Virus record (IMG/VR): IMGVR_UViG_3300035698_005399
Span: 1 to 64,000 of that record
Length of the DNA stretch: 64,000 nucleotides
Reading direction: 5' to 3' (one strand)
Source: a virus
Below the pieces are notes generated by a model. It was not told the DNA's origin and made no database searches. It saw nothing but the letters and a program-made list of their open reading frames with translations. Shown here piece after piece: positions 53,801-60,727 of this stretch. Within the stretch, counting starts at the first letter, position 1; every line of letters begins with the position of its first letter. Made by a program: the position numbers and the translations under genes.

Positions 53801-56608
53801 TTAGAATATGACCGCAAAGTAAAAGAATTTACAAAACTTATCAAAGTTGCTTTACCTGAGTTAAAGAAATTATCAGAAGGAAATAACCCTTATGAAATTT
53901 TCCTACAAAAGGATAAAGATGGTGAACTTACTGGGGGATTAATTTTTCCATTTAGTCAAGACTTCTTTGATAAAAGATCTGAACTAAGACATAAAAGTCT
54001 TAAATCTGATAAAGGATATGAGCAATTTGTAGATTGGAAGAGATCTAATCTAATGATAATGGACCCAAGGATTCTATTTCCAGATGTTGAATTATTCAAG
54101 CGTCAACAATATAGTGATGCTATGCGCGAAAAACATATTGCTGAACTAAAAGAACAAATGGGAGAAGAAGTATATGAAAAGTATTACAAAGAATTAGAAA
54201 ATAAAATTGGTCAATTCAAAGCTACCTACGAATATAAGAAGATGACTTCTACTGATGAAGAATTTGAAAATTGGAATAAAGAAAATTCACCATACTGGTA
54301 TGCTAGACTAATCAATGATAAGAATAAAATTACAGGTTCTGATGGTAAGAATATCTATTCATATGGATGGGAATATACTGTAGAGATTCCTAGAAAAACT
54401 AATAAAGTTGGTAAAGAAACAGGCTGGTATGATAAGAACTATGATAAAGTTCATCAGAATAAAGCTGTTAGTGAGTTGTATGAATTTATATCAAGTCAAT
54501 TGACTGAAATGACCTCATATTTACCACCACACATTACCAAAGATATGCGTATTAATACCCTACCAGACTTAGAAGCAGCATGGTTAGAAGAAGTAAATGG
54601 TAGTGGAATGTCTGCAGCAGTAGGCATGGGTCGTATGATGGATGATTTAAAAAGAGTACTACGTTCTGAAGATAACTTAGAACAAATCAATCAACCATTA
54701 GATCCATTAACAAAGCAACAAGAACGTTTTGTTCATGCTAGAAATCCAAGTATGTTGGAAAGTAAAGCTACTCAAAAATTAAATATTGCCAAAGCTAAAT
54801 ATCTAGCGGATACAGGAAAGAACATGCCATTCAAAGTGCAAGTTGCTACCAAGAAAAAGATTGTTGATGAATTAGTAAGAAGCTCAAGAAGATCCTTAGA
54901 TTTGGAAAAAATCCTAAGAGGATATATTGCATCATCTACATTGTTTAAGCATAAATCATCTTTACAAGATGAAGTCAAGCTTGTTGAGAATGTATTTATG
55001 AAACGAGTGGAATATGAAACAAATTCTGTTGGTGATAAAGTAACAGATGGCTATGGTAGAGATATCTTATCTCGTGCTAATCTAGCAAACTATAAGTCAA
55101 TGCTACAATATCACTTGGATCATTTCTACAATCTTCCTGCTGAAAAAATTATGGGTAAGACCAATAAAAAACTATTGCTCACTGAAGAAAAAGCGGTTAA
55201 GCAAAGTATTGATGAAGCACAAACTGCATTAAATGAATCTTTAGCAGCAGGCTCTATTGAGCAAGAAGAATATGATGTACAATCTAAATACTTAGAAGAA
55301 CAACTTAAAGGACTTGGTGGTGTAGTAACTGGTTCTGGTATGGTAAATCTAGTATTGCGTTATATCCACTTTAAAGGTATGGGTTGGAACGTATTCTCTG
55401 CATTTTCTAACATGGGATTTGGTGTAATGGCCAACCTAGTAGAAGCAGCAGATGGTAGAACATTTACTACAAAAGAATTCTGGCAGGCAATGAAAATTGT
55501 TAAAGGTAGTATATTTAAAAATGCTACATTTAATCAAATGCAAACTGCAGATGCCATTAAGATTAGAAGCATCATGGATAAATATGACTTCTTAAAGACA
55601 AGCAAGAACGAAGTATATCGTTCACAACTGCATAATCAATTTGAAAAAGGTAGATTTTTATCTCCATATAACTTAACTGATAGATCAGAATACTTTAACC
55701 AAGCACCTGTTGTTGTAGCTATTATGTTACATCAAAAGATTAAGAATCTTAAAGGAGAAGAAGTTAGTCTATGGGAAGCTTTTGATAAGAATGGTGAATT
55801 CAATACTGCAGAATATGGAACAAATTGGCTGGTAGAAAAAAAGGGGGGAAGTCCCAGCCCTGAGATATCTTTCAGTATTCAGGTTGACCAAGCAATTAAG
55901 AGAATTCATGGTAACTATGATCCAGAGAGTCCTTTGCAACTTAAAGAAACAGCTTTAGGTAGAGCATCTGCACAATTTAGAACATGGTTGTTTGAAGGTA
56001 TGGCTGGTAGATTTGATACAAGAGGTGATAAAAATGGCATCTATGATGATGCTGCTGGAATTTATCTTAAAGGTCGTTATGTTTCATTATTTCAAGTAAT
56101 GAGAGGTAATGAGGAACATAGCGGAATTAGTAATCTACTATTTACTACAAAACAATTATTTAGAAAACTTGCATCTGCTGCTCCATTTGTAGATATGCCT
56201 ACAGAATTTGATAAAAGATTCAGTGAGGTAGATGCTGCTAACATGAGAGGCAACTTACAAGAGCTTGTTACATATGGTGTCTTATTAGGTCTTGCTGCGC
56301 TTCTAAAAGGTGCTGCTGGAGATGATGATGATATGGCAATTGCCAATTTATTACTCAATCAACTTAATAGATTACAAACGGATGTTGAAATGTATATTAA
56401 TCCTGCCACTTGGACTAAAACTGTATTAGATGATCCAATTCCTGGTACAAAAGTAATATCAGATTTTAGCAGATGGATGATTTCAGCAACTGAATTTGTT
56501 CAAGGTAAAGATGGTTCTGGAGAAAAAATGTTTGATAATACACTCAAAATGACTCCGGGTCCTGGTCAAATTAAAAGATTATTTGACGCATCAGAACAAG
56601 TATATTAA
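41807..56608 (+). CDS. Giant virion RNA polymerase with zincin motif
   Basis: A 4933-residue protein. The RNA polymerase core lies around residues 2100-3000, where RIPTQGLNSMANIRVVGYLP precedes the catalytic loop GSDFDVDKLYSY with D2703, D2705 and D2707. This is the DxDxD motif of single-chain crAss-like and YonO-type polymerases (two double-psi barrels). A zincin-like metallopeptidase motif, ETILHELTHAITA, has H3516, E3517 and H3520. The N-terminus (MRSVNAGGSKEP) carries the GG motif of the cargo proteins. Low-complexity acidic linkers occur near 650-760 and 1440-1490. It is likely packaged, ejected and used to transcribe early genes. Very long fused polymerase forms are known from some crAss-like groups. 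Confidence 0.85.
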   Translation: MRSVNAGGSKEPIKTGEVVNSGNTDNSIEFKKLRSVNPSSGTSFYAPDPKGQHQGLNLEDTYNQELVNKVIANNQSGYDKAFNAIVGGIASGGLTAVEDLSYMAQSAADLLSKGKLIDEWERNAVAEAMQKAKENLSEALPIYGNPMGFWNSTKSVLDSAIGFALPGALAIKGVSAIQKLPRALQLATRSKRAHAYLEMMRASGGVERITNALAAGTLQNHAEGVMMGMEVYENTLNNQLEANPNATKEQTDRYELAANDAADRFLVANRAMILSDAFSLHGIYQGKQMVRNLMNAPGWQNRFRQFGTSLVKPNADNLILQNAKEGVEEIYQGVQQKEQEYQALKSANLDISTYEAETFDRIWGFITEPTTLYEGLLGFVGGGAQRIITEAAAGKFSSSSRAQKAQAYEQQQAVIQASQEYLDGSLRDVRKVVNFVEQASGTESSVLGETVMDKKFIEIAVMNFEAGTTESLERQLDAIIENEEGTYEKEAISDARRHKELLGKLETQYIKFAKYENQLTLFDNRQAYDLTNRYADDVNKRKQIAFTTLQKEAALLVEGQTIAQDENGVIKNAPFILDPTSDTLIGVDDAAKEKYEKALNQLKDTEAYKEWKALSNQHDKLLGKRKLLNDAYKRDIDPTRQVDLYRVRKEKEEKIVKRAAEIVQEEIDAAQEAAVNESIEKKKADAPTKAKAKPTETTEEKTTPLSEQEEAEQSFLPVPLATNEDGTTQEGQDESTTESSLEAMSKELTSTGLMTAPELDRVDEARKILAKIKADIAEGIKNGLTVEQIVAQVLSKGYNFSSDQIDSLYDYIESRIERYNRLGARDSLDPIGDLRELHEAEALAETEEEKGEVEIAIAEINKPSVFAPVDAQQLFDHYIETIKGAITPWSTIEDIIEALKASDADFADRYERTDKETFHAKIDNLVTEFLNDAFEEEVDQNQRRLEDDRQKDEVTQEKEDAVEKIDEKTKESTVLNLEGAVIGLTYRASISSSGDVNAETIEDLEAFIFDNPWYNSLILDREHIKVGSKLTLRVIDHRRDGKKWTHKVKGVDVNQDVFKEEVPIEEYMDKVYIGAFDSNDEMIGLVYAPFQVSNFKGKQANRKIRQAVVENGDVEMEVDTITAGAIARMGKRAAFATNMPDSPILLNDGTIFTGDHPPKGFPLLFKGEDIKSYRGTTFTYIQTVDGPIPIPLNVNKARNIDGVIDILIKATESFFTQDTKSATEFRDTIKEKTNIDIFSEAGLRAFFNRYVYAADGGIMSDMAKRKSTYGGVSIWNREGVSIVEYGLGGEKKTNSFSAARMESNPENLGVAMKSLRNALAHTFLKVNKANLDGLDSKYTVLTLDKNGSIHDINEGKTYREFLAEKVFATNVATPKLSNGKRAHTISDVITLKPVGEQLKRAVENPTVEVNEKEEEAIENTAETRAKAILAKRKAKKANTDLDDYLPDFDSDKSDTKSSPDIITIDNDDLLIEHLTSTEQIQIIDYLASEIANLALQSDNLKAQDADISEVFRGFEKKLRDSVETQEWLAGIDDTFNLEAAKAKVKSLIARIDFLEKLVKNRLSVIGVVNENNTEVADTLIERNTYSEGFSLTLNPKDTAGAKLKYWLMRIKMEANGETVQSDFTETTGVEFDRYIPYDHAFEVLSEITAGHPADWDTMLEVIRINQGNLVWLPGLYNEIKDVKDEQLQNQFITAMTKRNTNMKKAAFRRNAENEFFFSVIDENSNSVTQATLEKWQINFLNNEKMFIHKEGKKTLDKDRLKELERIHDALTLRLIKSENVPLAEINELLGEFGISISKKIYDKLASKNKDGHLTLFRNGEKYTYNIAQVFQGFGPFSKKILIAPLAKDDSITDEFNLFSDNSLFSMARYVGQHDPTLSSNSFRVGDKSIYAYRLNNLITERIEELKDPRKALPLMKMAYNKHAGILEHMYKKEKGEFVFDENGLPIIKDESFVDLFQISDLSLEALKDLTSSLEGAGLIDLDEGSHEFAKVILYQAKQRRLKHSQKRVGTMLFPTFSDKTGADMVQTYLEDVVLNDDGTLSDQTAELIYQRVVRPEVNRIKANANRKEKYNIKSYNAGAALFYAFPELNDREAFPELYDKGILKPMDIVSKAAIRSAIKAHYQKLIDNKVADWKKHGLDDKMDKNYKKLLRESIAQKNITPEHMLRAAAADFEVNYTLNTADMFKLFHGDPALYFKISDKDVKNKQKNKKNLNAADYIQIVKDTFTNVGKRLAADIAPGQNIAYDFKSSFRMVLLPDQKRESTSLPYYARLKIKGLNDYKEIEGADAQEFTTFAEHLEILFKMGKLPTGVYKNALEKYTTWVKKEKAGIPLTKDDYISKKDLGLVMQPLKPVYTNNIATDGVYRRIYIKSSSIPLLPQLTNGLEIDKLRKAMERDGIDRAAFGTAFKVGAPLNPIEGMWNPDSTINEDTLSFKDSPAVLVLPRKGFRIQQEIPDKDEQVNPGSQERKLLFTDLLHIDGMKELKNEFNSAWDSLFELRKKVLYNELNDENNKLDFNKLQTMLKEEAVSRNWPINDRLALEVMNDQFTLPLWAMQSRGRIEALLNSIIDNKIRKIKFPGKSFVLATEEGFRQLQGTDLKNSGIKFNKYWKGELTHTSADKQTTDVIVPWKYTNDKGEKIPIPLTSEGLVDTDKLGDEDLGRMFGFRIPTQGLNSMANIRVVGYLPAEMGDVIIASRDFTKQMGSDFDVDKLYSYRKHYYTDNQGKIRTITEKTIAADLPKHMQNKLVEMKLINKIIDIHYQVMDNSDVEIQKRIAEPLSFQELKKQDAEGNEIGLAKKHDDLRNQNTDKSFFSPMSSNYQRGKLINGTAGKAGVGAFSLDSVFNAMIQGRNVTVTNFQKTMFGITTNGDLSSPFVLSDNGRTKGEVVSGYQSAAVDNENEQILDKLNINKHTFAFIRAMNQLGYEESHAAAILNQPIIRKLVARLGAAESPLSDDQVNDDSVLLDELTKEFEEIKINPDINLSVEEYEKAIPGDKSVPYYAQIQIEAIENFLTIRKLGRRLGTFQGLMNTDSAGIGKNMMFTFTKYNDAQQAAKQSITLDGEKGNITNMDSLINPNAETPTNEFSSMSNRHILKTAYELFGVFFPYNTPGFREMVHQTSTVSNEDFDSSLNQKTNNRNKLFSHFMSYTYSAMFEDNEKLYFDSKDKNALGQNILKLQQSEIKGNKFLRKLKVRLQRGIIPTTITINATKEDSSQDLDTHIAFTELLNSTQEIDGVRVSDMARDLISYAYLTGGHQQATQFTKYIPVSYLVNTDFADKLNKLDFNNKAALLNMNPNIPIEEPFYKRLAGFTIQYAQHNPWVLTQDSTLDHNKEVIYDKTIVDEAPSIVSKRVEEPSGKAKWVIFIKTDINGEPALMRTDKLGGSQTREYNKNEPTSNNTKFDKTKNKKVLQPSPKKVDSTQPKLVEPANKTNPLNITAGKNTDNILISILSHPDISPELKAYAQELAELGILNDNITWKILDKSNPAKGKHHGNAKGSTIFINPDRHATAEDLAETILHELTHAITAYQIHSYEKNKNSVSPKMQESMAKLEQFMDKAQEIFKEQKEELKKKLSTEEFNKLEYALGLNAANKTPLSGVRELLATARTNKTVKDFLNNNIWQGKKSLMERFLELISRIWKDLGIKNGGDVSKGVLAEMYNIVQESNNVAKKPDINDSALGIKDDAYSDKLPAFTGDQWNAKNAAEIELGMRHKDGAPKRYSNYERALARLQALRKKHPHKKMKMAKVMGEPGDNRVYYSPALENEMYDDYLPMFDLDEESRVYADLESVIKSQLQEVNRRIGEYKNILRNEHMSIADKRDAVAAMDRLNTRRKDLAESVKASKKLISPRELGPFGEKHLQEIEEIVDKDDMNASEIEYANRLIHLWQAAGKRDLRPDEEHVFLTREELENDMWFDGDETFAGFNYYANKAAKFKSKLANRERAIVGNFVRKYTRTELSDDDIFGAITDAYLLSSMTLDVSRHNDPMLNAIFIGIKSKIKAANLEYDRKVKEFTKLIKVALPELKKLSEGNNPYEIFLQKDKDGELTGGLIFPFSQDFFDKRSELRHKSLKSDKGYEQFVDWKRSNLMIMDPRILFPDVELFKRQQYSDAMREKHIAELKEQMGEEVYEKYYKELENKIGQFKATYEYKKMTSTDEEFENWNKENSPYWYARLINDKNKITGSDGKNIYSYGWEYTVEIPRKTNKVGKETGWYDKNYDKVHQNKAVSELYEFISSQLTEMTSYLPPHITKDMRINTLPDLEAAWLEEVNGSGMSAAVGMGRMMDDLKRVLRSEDNLEQINQPLDPLTKQQERFVHARNPSMLESKATQKLNIAKAKYLADTGKNMPFKVQVATKKKIVDELVRSSRRSLDLEKILRGYIASSTLFKHKSSLQDEVKLVENVFMKRVEYETNSVGDKVTDGYGRDILSRANLANYKSMLQYHLDHFYNLPAEKIMGKTNKKLLLTEEKAVKQSIDEAQTALNESLAAGSIEQEEYDVQSKYLEEQLKGLGGVVTGSGMVNLVLRYIHFKGMGWNVFSAFSNMGFGVMANLVEAADGRTFTTKEFWQAMKIVKGSIFKNATFNQMQTADAIKIRSIMDKYDFLKTSKNEVYRSQLHNQFEKGRFLSPYNLTDRSEYFNQAPVVVAIMLHQKIKNLKGEEVSLWEAFDKNGEFNTAEYGTNWLVEKKGGSPSPEISFSIQVDQAIKRIHGNYDPESPLQLKETALGRASAQFRTWLFEGMAGRFDTRGDKNGIYDDAAGIYLKGRYVSLFQVMRGNEEHSGISNLLFTTKQLFRKLASAAPFVDMPTEFDKRFSEVDAANMRGNLQELVTYGVLLGLAALLKGAAGDDDDMAIANLLLNQLNRLQTDVEMYINPATWTKTVLDDPIPGTKVISDFSRWMISATEFVQGKDGSGEKMFDNTLKMTPGPGQIKRLFDASEQVY

Positions 56609-56611
56609 TAA

Positions 56612-56648
56612 AAACAAAGGGACTACAGAAATGTAAATCCCTTTGTTT
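56612..56648. terminator. Bidirectional terminator between convergent operons
   Basis: A perfect 11-bp stem (AAACAAAGGGA at 56612-56622 with TCCCTTTGTTT at 56638-56648), loop of 15 bases, flanked by T-rich sequence in both orientations (TTTCTTTTTC on the plus strand; TTTTTATTAATA on the minus). It lies between the 3' ends of the giant gene and the minus-strand operon and covers the last codons of the 83-aa minus gene. Confidence 0.85.
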
Positions 56649-56874
56649 CTTTTTCAAATTTATGGCCAAGATATTTAACAATATCTGTCTGACCATAATA
56701 TATACCATCACGAATTGATTGTTGATTATTGAGAAGTAGGCTAAGTAATTGGTCTACTTCTTGTTCATTTAGGTCTGACTCTAATTGACTTTCAAATTCA
56801 CATTTATATGTTTCATCAAAAATACTACAATTTATTAAACGTTGGAGATTTGAAATATCATAAAGATCTAACAT
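56623..56874 (-). CDS. Hypothetical small protein, 83 aa
   Basis: An 83-residue acidic, Leu/Gln-rich protein starting MLDLYDISNLQRLINCSIF, predicted helical throughout with a short basic C-terminus. It is the last gene of the minus operon and ends in the shared terminator. The start overlaps the preceding stop (TAATG). No family is recognised. It is small and acidic, as are many phage host-takeover proteins. Confidence 0.6.
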   Translation of the reverse strand: MLDLYDISNLQRLINCSIFDETYKCEFESQLESDLNEQEVDQLLSLLLNNQQSIRDGIYYGQTDIVKYLGHKFEKETKGFTFL

Positions 56875-57311
56875 TACTTAATCTTATTAAATTCGTCTGC
56901 TAAAAGTTCAGCTTCACTTTTTTGATGCGCTGCATCCCATCTTTGTATACCACTATGATTGGTTGCTCGAGTAGGCTGATATGGTTCATTACTTAGATCA
57001 TCCATATTCCAACCATATAATTTCTCATTCTGCTTTATATCTATGTCCCGTGGTGCTGTATTCATTTTTCGAAATTCTGCATCTATAGCATGTATATCAA
57101 GAATTGAAACATCATTTCCTGGTGTAGTACTTTCAACTTCTTCTGCAAAACTCCACAACTTGTTAGAACTAGTTTCTACAAGATTATAAAGAACATCTAA
57201 TTCTGTTTCTGATATTTTACCAGACATCTCGCGTAAAGGATCATACAACGAATATGTAAGTTTGTCAATCATCACAATGACATCTTTTATCTTTTTTAAA
57301 TTTTCATTCAT
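56874..57311 (-). CDS. Hypothetical helical protein, 145 aa
   Basis: The start at ATG 57311 (MNENLKKIKDVIVMIDKL) is preferred over the upstream in-frame start at 57344, because it overlaps the previous gene's stop in the usual way. Residues 1-75 are a helical bundle (VDELYNLVE-like). Residues 90-135 are charged and probably unstructured, with conserved-looking aromatic pairs (YGWNMDDLSN, GIQRWDAAHQ). The function is unknown; it is part of the nucleotide-metabolism operon. Confidence 0.6.
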   Translation of the reverse strand: MNENLKKIKDVIVMIDKLTYSLYDPLREMSGKISETELDVLYNLVETSSNKLWSFAEEVESTTPGNDVSILDIHAIDAEFRKMNTAPRDIDIKQNEKLYGWNMDDLSNEPYQPTRATNHSGIQRWDAAHQKSEAELLADEFNKIK

Positions 57312-57489
57312 CTTTTTCTCTTTTACTATATAATTCTCGGACAAATTCTCCTAGTTCAATATCAGAACCTTCTTTTTTAACATTCAATATTTTATTCATT
57401 GTTGCTAAAATTTGAGCTTGTCTAAGTGTCATTCTATCAAATACCACATGTCCAAAATCTGGGTGGTCTACTATTACTTCATAACTCAT
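57304..57489 (-). CDS. Hypothetical small protein, 61 aa
   Basis: The start is ATG 57489 (MSYEVIVDHPDFGHVVFDRM), and the upstream TTG at 57495 is less likely. It has a short beta hairpin followed by a helix rich in Leu and Gln (TLRQAQILATMNKILNVK) and a charged end. It overlaps neighbours on both sides, so it belongs to one translation chain. No family is recognised. Confidence 0.6.
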   Translation of the reverse strand: MSYEVIVDHPDFGHVVFDRMTLRQAQILATMNKILNVKKEGSDIELGEFVRELYSKREKDE

Positions 57490-57772
57490 GATCAATTCTA
57501 TTTAAATACGATTCTACTATTCTTGCACAACCAAATATATACATACCAAGTTCAACTATAGTATTCCAAAATACTTGTAATTCTTCTAGTGTATAATATG
57601 CGTCTTCTTCCCCTAGTTGTTCTAAGTGTAATAAGTATATAAAATATTGATATTCTAATACATTTTTAATATCTAGTTGTTCAGCTTCGCATAATTCGTT
57701 TAAGCTAGTGCAATACATGTCTATATTTGGGATTGCATATACATCATCTTCAGCGAAGCAACGATATTCCAT
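57479..57772 (-). CDS. Hypothetical acidic protein, 97 aa
   Basis: A 97-residue acidic protein, helical, with many Tyr, Leu and Glu (LEYQYFIYLLHLEQLGEEDA). It starts in a TAATG overlap with the HAD gene and its stop overlaps the next start. Function unknown; no membrane segment. Confidence 0.6.
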   Translation of the reverse strand: MEYRCFAEDDVYAIPNIDMYCTSLNELCEAEQLDIKNVLEYQYFIYLLHLEQLGEEDAYYTLEELQVFWNTIVELGMYIFGCARIVESYLNRIDHEL

Positions 57773-58152
57773 TAAAGTATATTATTTTGTTTTAGGAGTT
57801 TTTCCACACCATTCCAATTAACATATGGTCTTCTATTATTATCTACTGGATGAAACAAAGGTACTCCAATTGCAGCATCATCAATATAATAATTGGCATA
57901 TGCTTTTGGAGAATCTGTCCATTCATGTTGTGAAGGATTTGCGTTTACACCAAACAAAGGAACCCCAATAGTTTCTTTCATAAATGCAACTGCTTCCTTC
58001 AATTCTTTTCCGCTACGCATCGTGTATAGGATAAGGTGATGTCCTTTTACTACTAATGCTTTTAATACACGTCTACAATGGGGAATTTCTGTACCTATTT
58101 CTGGGTACACATGTTCCACTACTGTTCCGTCAAAATCTACTGCTATAATCAT
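57772..58152 (-). CDS. HAD-superfamily phosphatase
   Basis: A 126-residue protein if started at ATG 58152, which overlaps the reductase stop (TAATG). Upstream in-frame starts fall inside the reductase. The N-terminus MIIAVDFDGTVVEH is HAD motif I (D6 and D8), LYTMRSGK is motif II, and the C-terminal YYIDDAAIG is motif IV. It has no cap domain, as in small phage 5'-nucleotidase or phosphoesterase types such as the BT0820-like family. Located in the nucleotide operon, it may dephosphorylate nucleotides or remove a host signalling nucleotide. Confidence 0.8.
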   Translation of the reverse strand: MIIAVDFDGTVVEHVYPEIGTEIPHCRRVLKALVVKGHHLILYTMRSGKELKEAVAFMKETIGVPLFGVNANPSQHEWTDSPKAYANYYIDDAAIGVPLFHPVDNNRRPYVNWNGVEKLLKQNNIL

Positions 58153-60677
58153 TAACATTTGCTTTCTCCACAAGCCTTACATATTTGACAACCTTCTTCA
58201 AACACTACTTGATCACTACCACAGTTATCACAAACTACAGTAGACTTACTTCCATCAGGAATATATTTCTTTAGACATCGTGCAATTGCTTTACTGAATG
58301 AAGTAATTCCACCTTTTGTTTTGTTTAATTGTTCGACAACAAATTTAATATCTGCACCATGTCTAAGAGCAGTTGATACCAATCTTGCAATAGCTTCTTG
58401 TTCGTCTGACATTGCGCTTGCAAAATCAAATGAATGTACACTACCAGATTGATATGTGTATCTACCTCTAGTTTCCTTTAAAAGTTCACCTTTGCCTGCT
58501 TTAAAATGTTCACCATGCATTACGAATACTTCGTATGGTTTACCATCAAATAAGCCAACCACAACATTATATGTATCTCCTTTAACACTTGTTATATGAG
58601 ATTCTGCAACTAATGCTTTAGGTCGTTTGGGCGCATCATTATAATCAAACGCAATCTGTTTAGATTCATCACTGATTAATACACCATCTCTACAACCATC
58701 CCTATATATTGTTACACCTTTAAGGTTTTTCTTCCATGCTTCAATATAAATTTTAGCAACTTCATCTTTTGTTACATCTTTGGGAAGATTGATAGTAGAA
58801 CTAATACTATGTGATGTATATTTTTGAATTACAGCTTGCATGTCTAACCTAGCCATCCAATTAATATCATTTGCTGTAGAACCAAACCAAGGAGATTTTT
58901 CAAATAATTTTTGAACATTTTCTTTGCTTAGAGCAGCTACATTAATTCCTGGGTCTTTTTCAATCCAAAATTTAAATTGTGGATGTAATATTGGAAATTC
59001 TTGCCATTGATCACCATTCTTATCAGTAAAATCTACTCTTGTATTTTTATCTATAGGATTGATTTTCTTACGTCTTAAATAATAAGGCAAAAATAATGGT
59101 TCGATTCCACTACTGGTCTGTGTTAAAATACTCATAGAACCGGCTGGTGCTACAGTAGACCAACTTACATTCCGTCTACCATATTTGATCATCCTTTCAA
59201 CTTGTTCTGGAAATTCTTCCACAAGCATTTGATAGAAATCATTACGACCTTTAGTAAATCCGCCTCTATCTGTAAAGAATTCTAAATTAGAATCATATCC
59301 TTCAAAACTACCTTTAAGAATAGCAAGATCAGTCATACAATCTAATTCAGCTTTCATCTTAAGCTTCATTATACTTTCTACTTTGGCCAATGCTTCTTTA
59401 CTATCGTATTGAAGTCCCATTAAAGCAAGCATATCAGCTAGTGCGGTAAGACCACTACCAGTTCTACGCGAAGCTTTAGCAGTAGTATAAATATTCTCCC
59501 ATAGTTCTAATTCTGTAAGTTTAGAATCTTCAGGATCAGTTTTAATCTTTTCAATAATTCTAAGAACATAATCCAATTCCAAGTCTACAATTAAGTCAGA
59601 CATGTATTGTAATTCATAGAATAAGCGATAGATCATAGCATCATCATGTCCAACAAGTGAAAGTAAATTCCGTAGAATGAGTCTGCACGCATCATAAATC
59701 TGCATAAATATTTCCCCGCATGGATTTGTAGTAACTCCACGAAATTGGGGATAAACTCCATCAGGAGAATAATTCCAGTGTTTATCAATAAATATTTGGC
59801 CCGGTTCAGCATTGTCCCAAGCATTTTCAACGATTTGTTCATATAATTCTTTTGCTTTAATTTTTTTGTAATATCCTAATGCTCCTTCTGTTAATGTATT
59901 GTATTCAATAGAATCCAATTTAACACCAGAATCAAGATTTGGTGCTATATCACAAGGAAATCTTAAGATATAATCCTTATCTGCTAATACTGCCTCCATG
60001 AAATCATCACGAAGCATTACAGAAATGTTTGCGCCAGTAACTTTAGTTCGATCCTTCTTAATGTTTACAAATTCAAAGACATCTGGATGCCTACAATCCA
60101 TTGTAATCATTAATGCTCCCCTGCGTCCATTCTGAGCTACCTCTCGCGTGGTATTAGAAAATCTATGTGTGAAACTAACAGCTCCAGTAGAAGTCCTCGC
60201 AGCATTGGTCGTAGGAGTTTGTGATGGCCTTAGTGTAGATATATCAATGCCTACTCCACCACGCCTTTTCATAAGTTGAGCTAATTGCTCATCCTTTTTC
60301 ATAATACCTCCATAACTATCTTCTGGTTGACCTACCACAAAACAATTACTCAAAGAACCAATCATATCAGTTCCTAATATTGCCATAATGCTTCCTTGTG
60401 GAACAATATGGTCAAAGTTTGTTAGATTGCTAAAGAAATAATCTTGGCCGTAATGATTAATTCTTGGGTATAACATTTTACCAAAACCTGATAAATCATT
60501 AAAGTTTTTTTTAAACTTTTTTTGGTTAAACGTTTCAGTATGTTTTCTTAAAAACTCATGTGCCATCCTTTCATGGGTAGCATCAGGAGTTAGTTCGTTT
60601 TGATCAGCATACTTCGATATAAATACCGAGGCTGCTAATTCATCTTCTTTAAAATAATGTAATAATTCTTTGTTCAT
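58152..60677 (-). CDS. nrdJ: Class II (B12-dependent) ribonucleotide reductase
   Basis: An 841-residue adenosylcobalamin-dependent ribonucleotide reductase. It has C112 in GSLSNCFVVG, N318-P-C320-G-E322 (the radical site triad), and the partner C331. The C-terminal zinc-ribbon and redox tail reads CDNCGSDQVVFEEGCQICKA with a final CGESKC. No ATP-cone is seen at the N-terminus, so allosteric activity control is probably absent. It makes deoxynucleotides for phage replication without needing oxygen or a radical-storage subunit, so it works in aerobic or anaerobic hosts that have cobalamin. Start MNKELLHYFKEDEL is clear. Confidence 0.92.
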   Translation of the reverse strand: MNKELLHYFKEDELAASVFISKYADQNELTPDATHERMAHEFLRKHTETFNQKKFKKNFNDLSGFGKMLYPRINHYGQDYFFSNLTNFDHIVPQGSIMAILGTDMIGSLSNCFVVGQPEDSYGGIMKKDEQLAQLMKRRGGVGIDISTLRPSQTPTTNAARTSTGAVSFTHRFSNTTREVAQNGRRGALMITMDCRHPDVFEFVNIKKDRTKVTGANISVMLRDDFMEAVLADKDYILRFPCDIAPNLDSGVKLDSIEYNTLTEGALGYYKKIKAKELYEQIVENAWDNAEPGQIFIDKHWNYSPDGVYPQFRGVTTNPCGEIFMQIYDACRLILRNLLSLVGHDDAMIYRLFYELQYMSDLIVDLELDYVLRIIEKIKTDPEDSKLTELELWENIYTTAKASRRTGSGLTALADMLALMGLQYDSKEALAKVESIMKLKMKAELDCMTDLAILKGSFEGYDSNLEFFTDRGGFTKGRNDFYQMLVEEFPEQVERMIKYGRRNVSWSTVAPAGSMSILTQTSSGIEPLFLPYYLRRKKINPIDKNTRVDFTDKNGDQWQEFPILHPQFKFWIEKDPGINVAALSKENVQKLFEKSPWFGSTANDINWMARLDMQAVIQKYTSHSISSTINLPKDVTKDEVAKIYIEAWKKNLKGVTIYRDGCRDGVLISDESKQIAFDYNDAPKRPKALVAESHITSVKGDTYNVVVGLFDGKPYEVFVMHGEHFKAGKGELLKETRGRYTYQSGSVHSFDFASAMSDEQEAIARLVSTALRHGADIKFVVEQLNKTKGGITSFSKAIARCLKKYIPDGSKSTVVCDNCGSDQVVFEEGCQICKACGESKC

Positions 60678-60727
60678 AAACTATCTAAGCTTTGAGTAAT
60701 ATATAACGCTCAGATTTGTAAAAAGTT

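Noticed and set aside
41807-56608. Stop-codon reassignment
   Set aside because: TAA, TGA and TAG all end genes at sensible places, and the tRNA has anticodon CCA rather than a suppressor anticodon.
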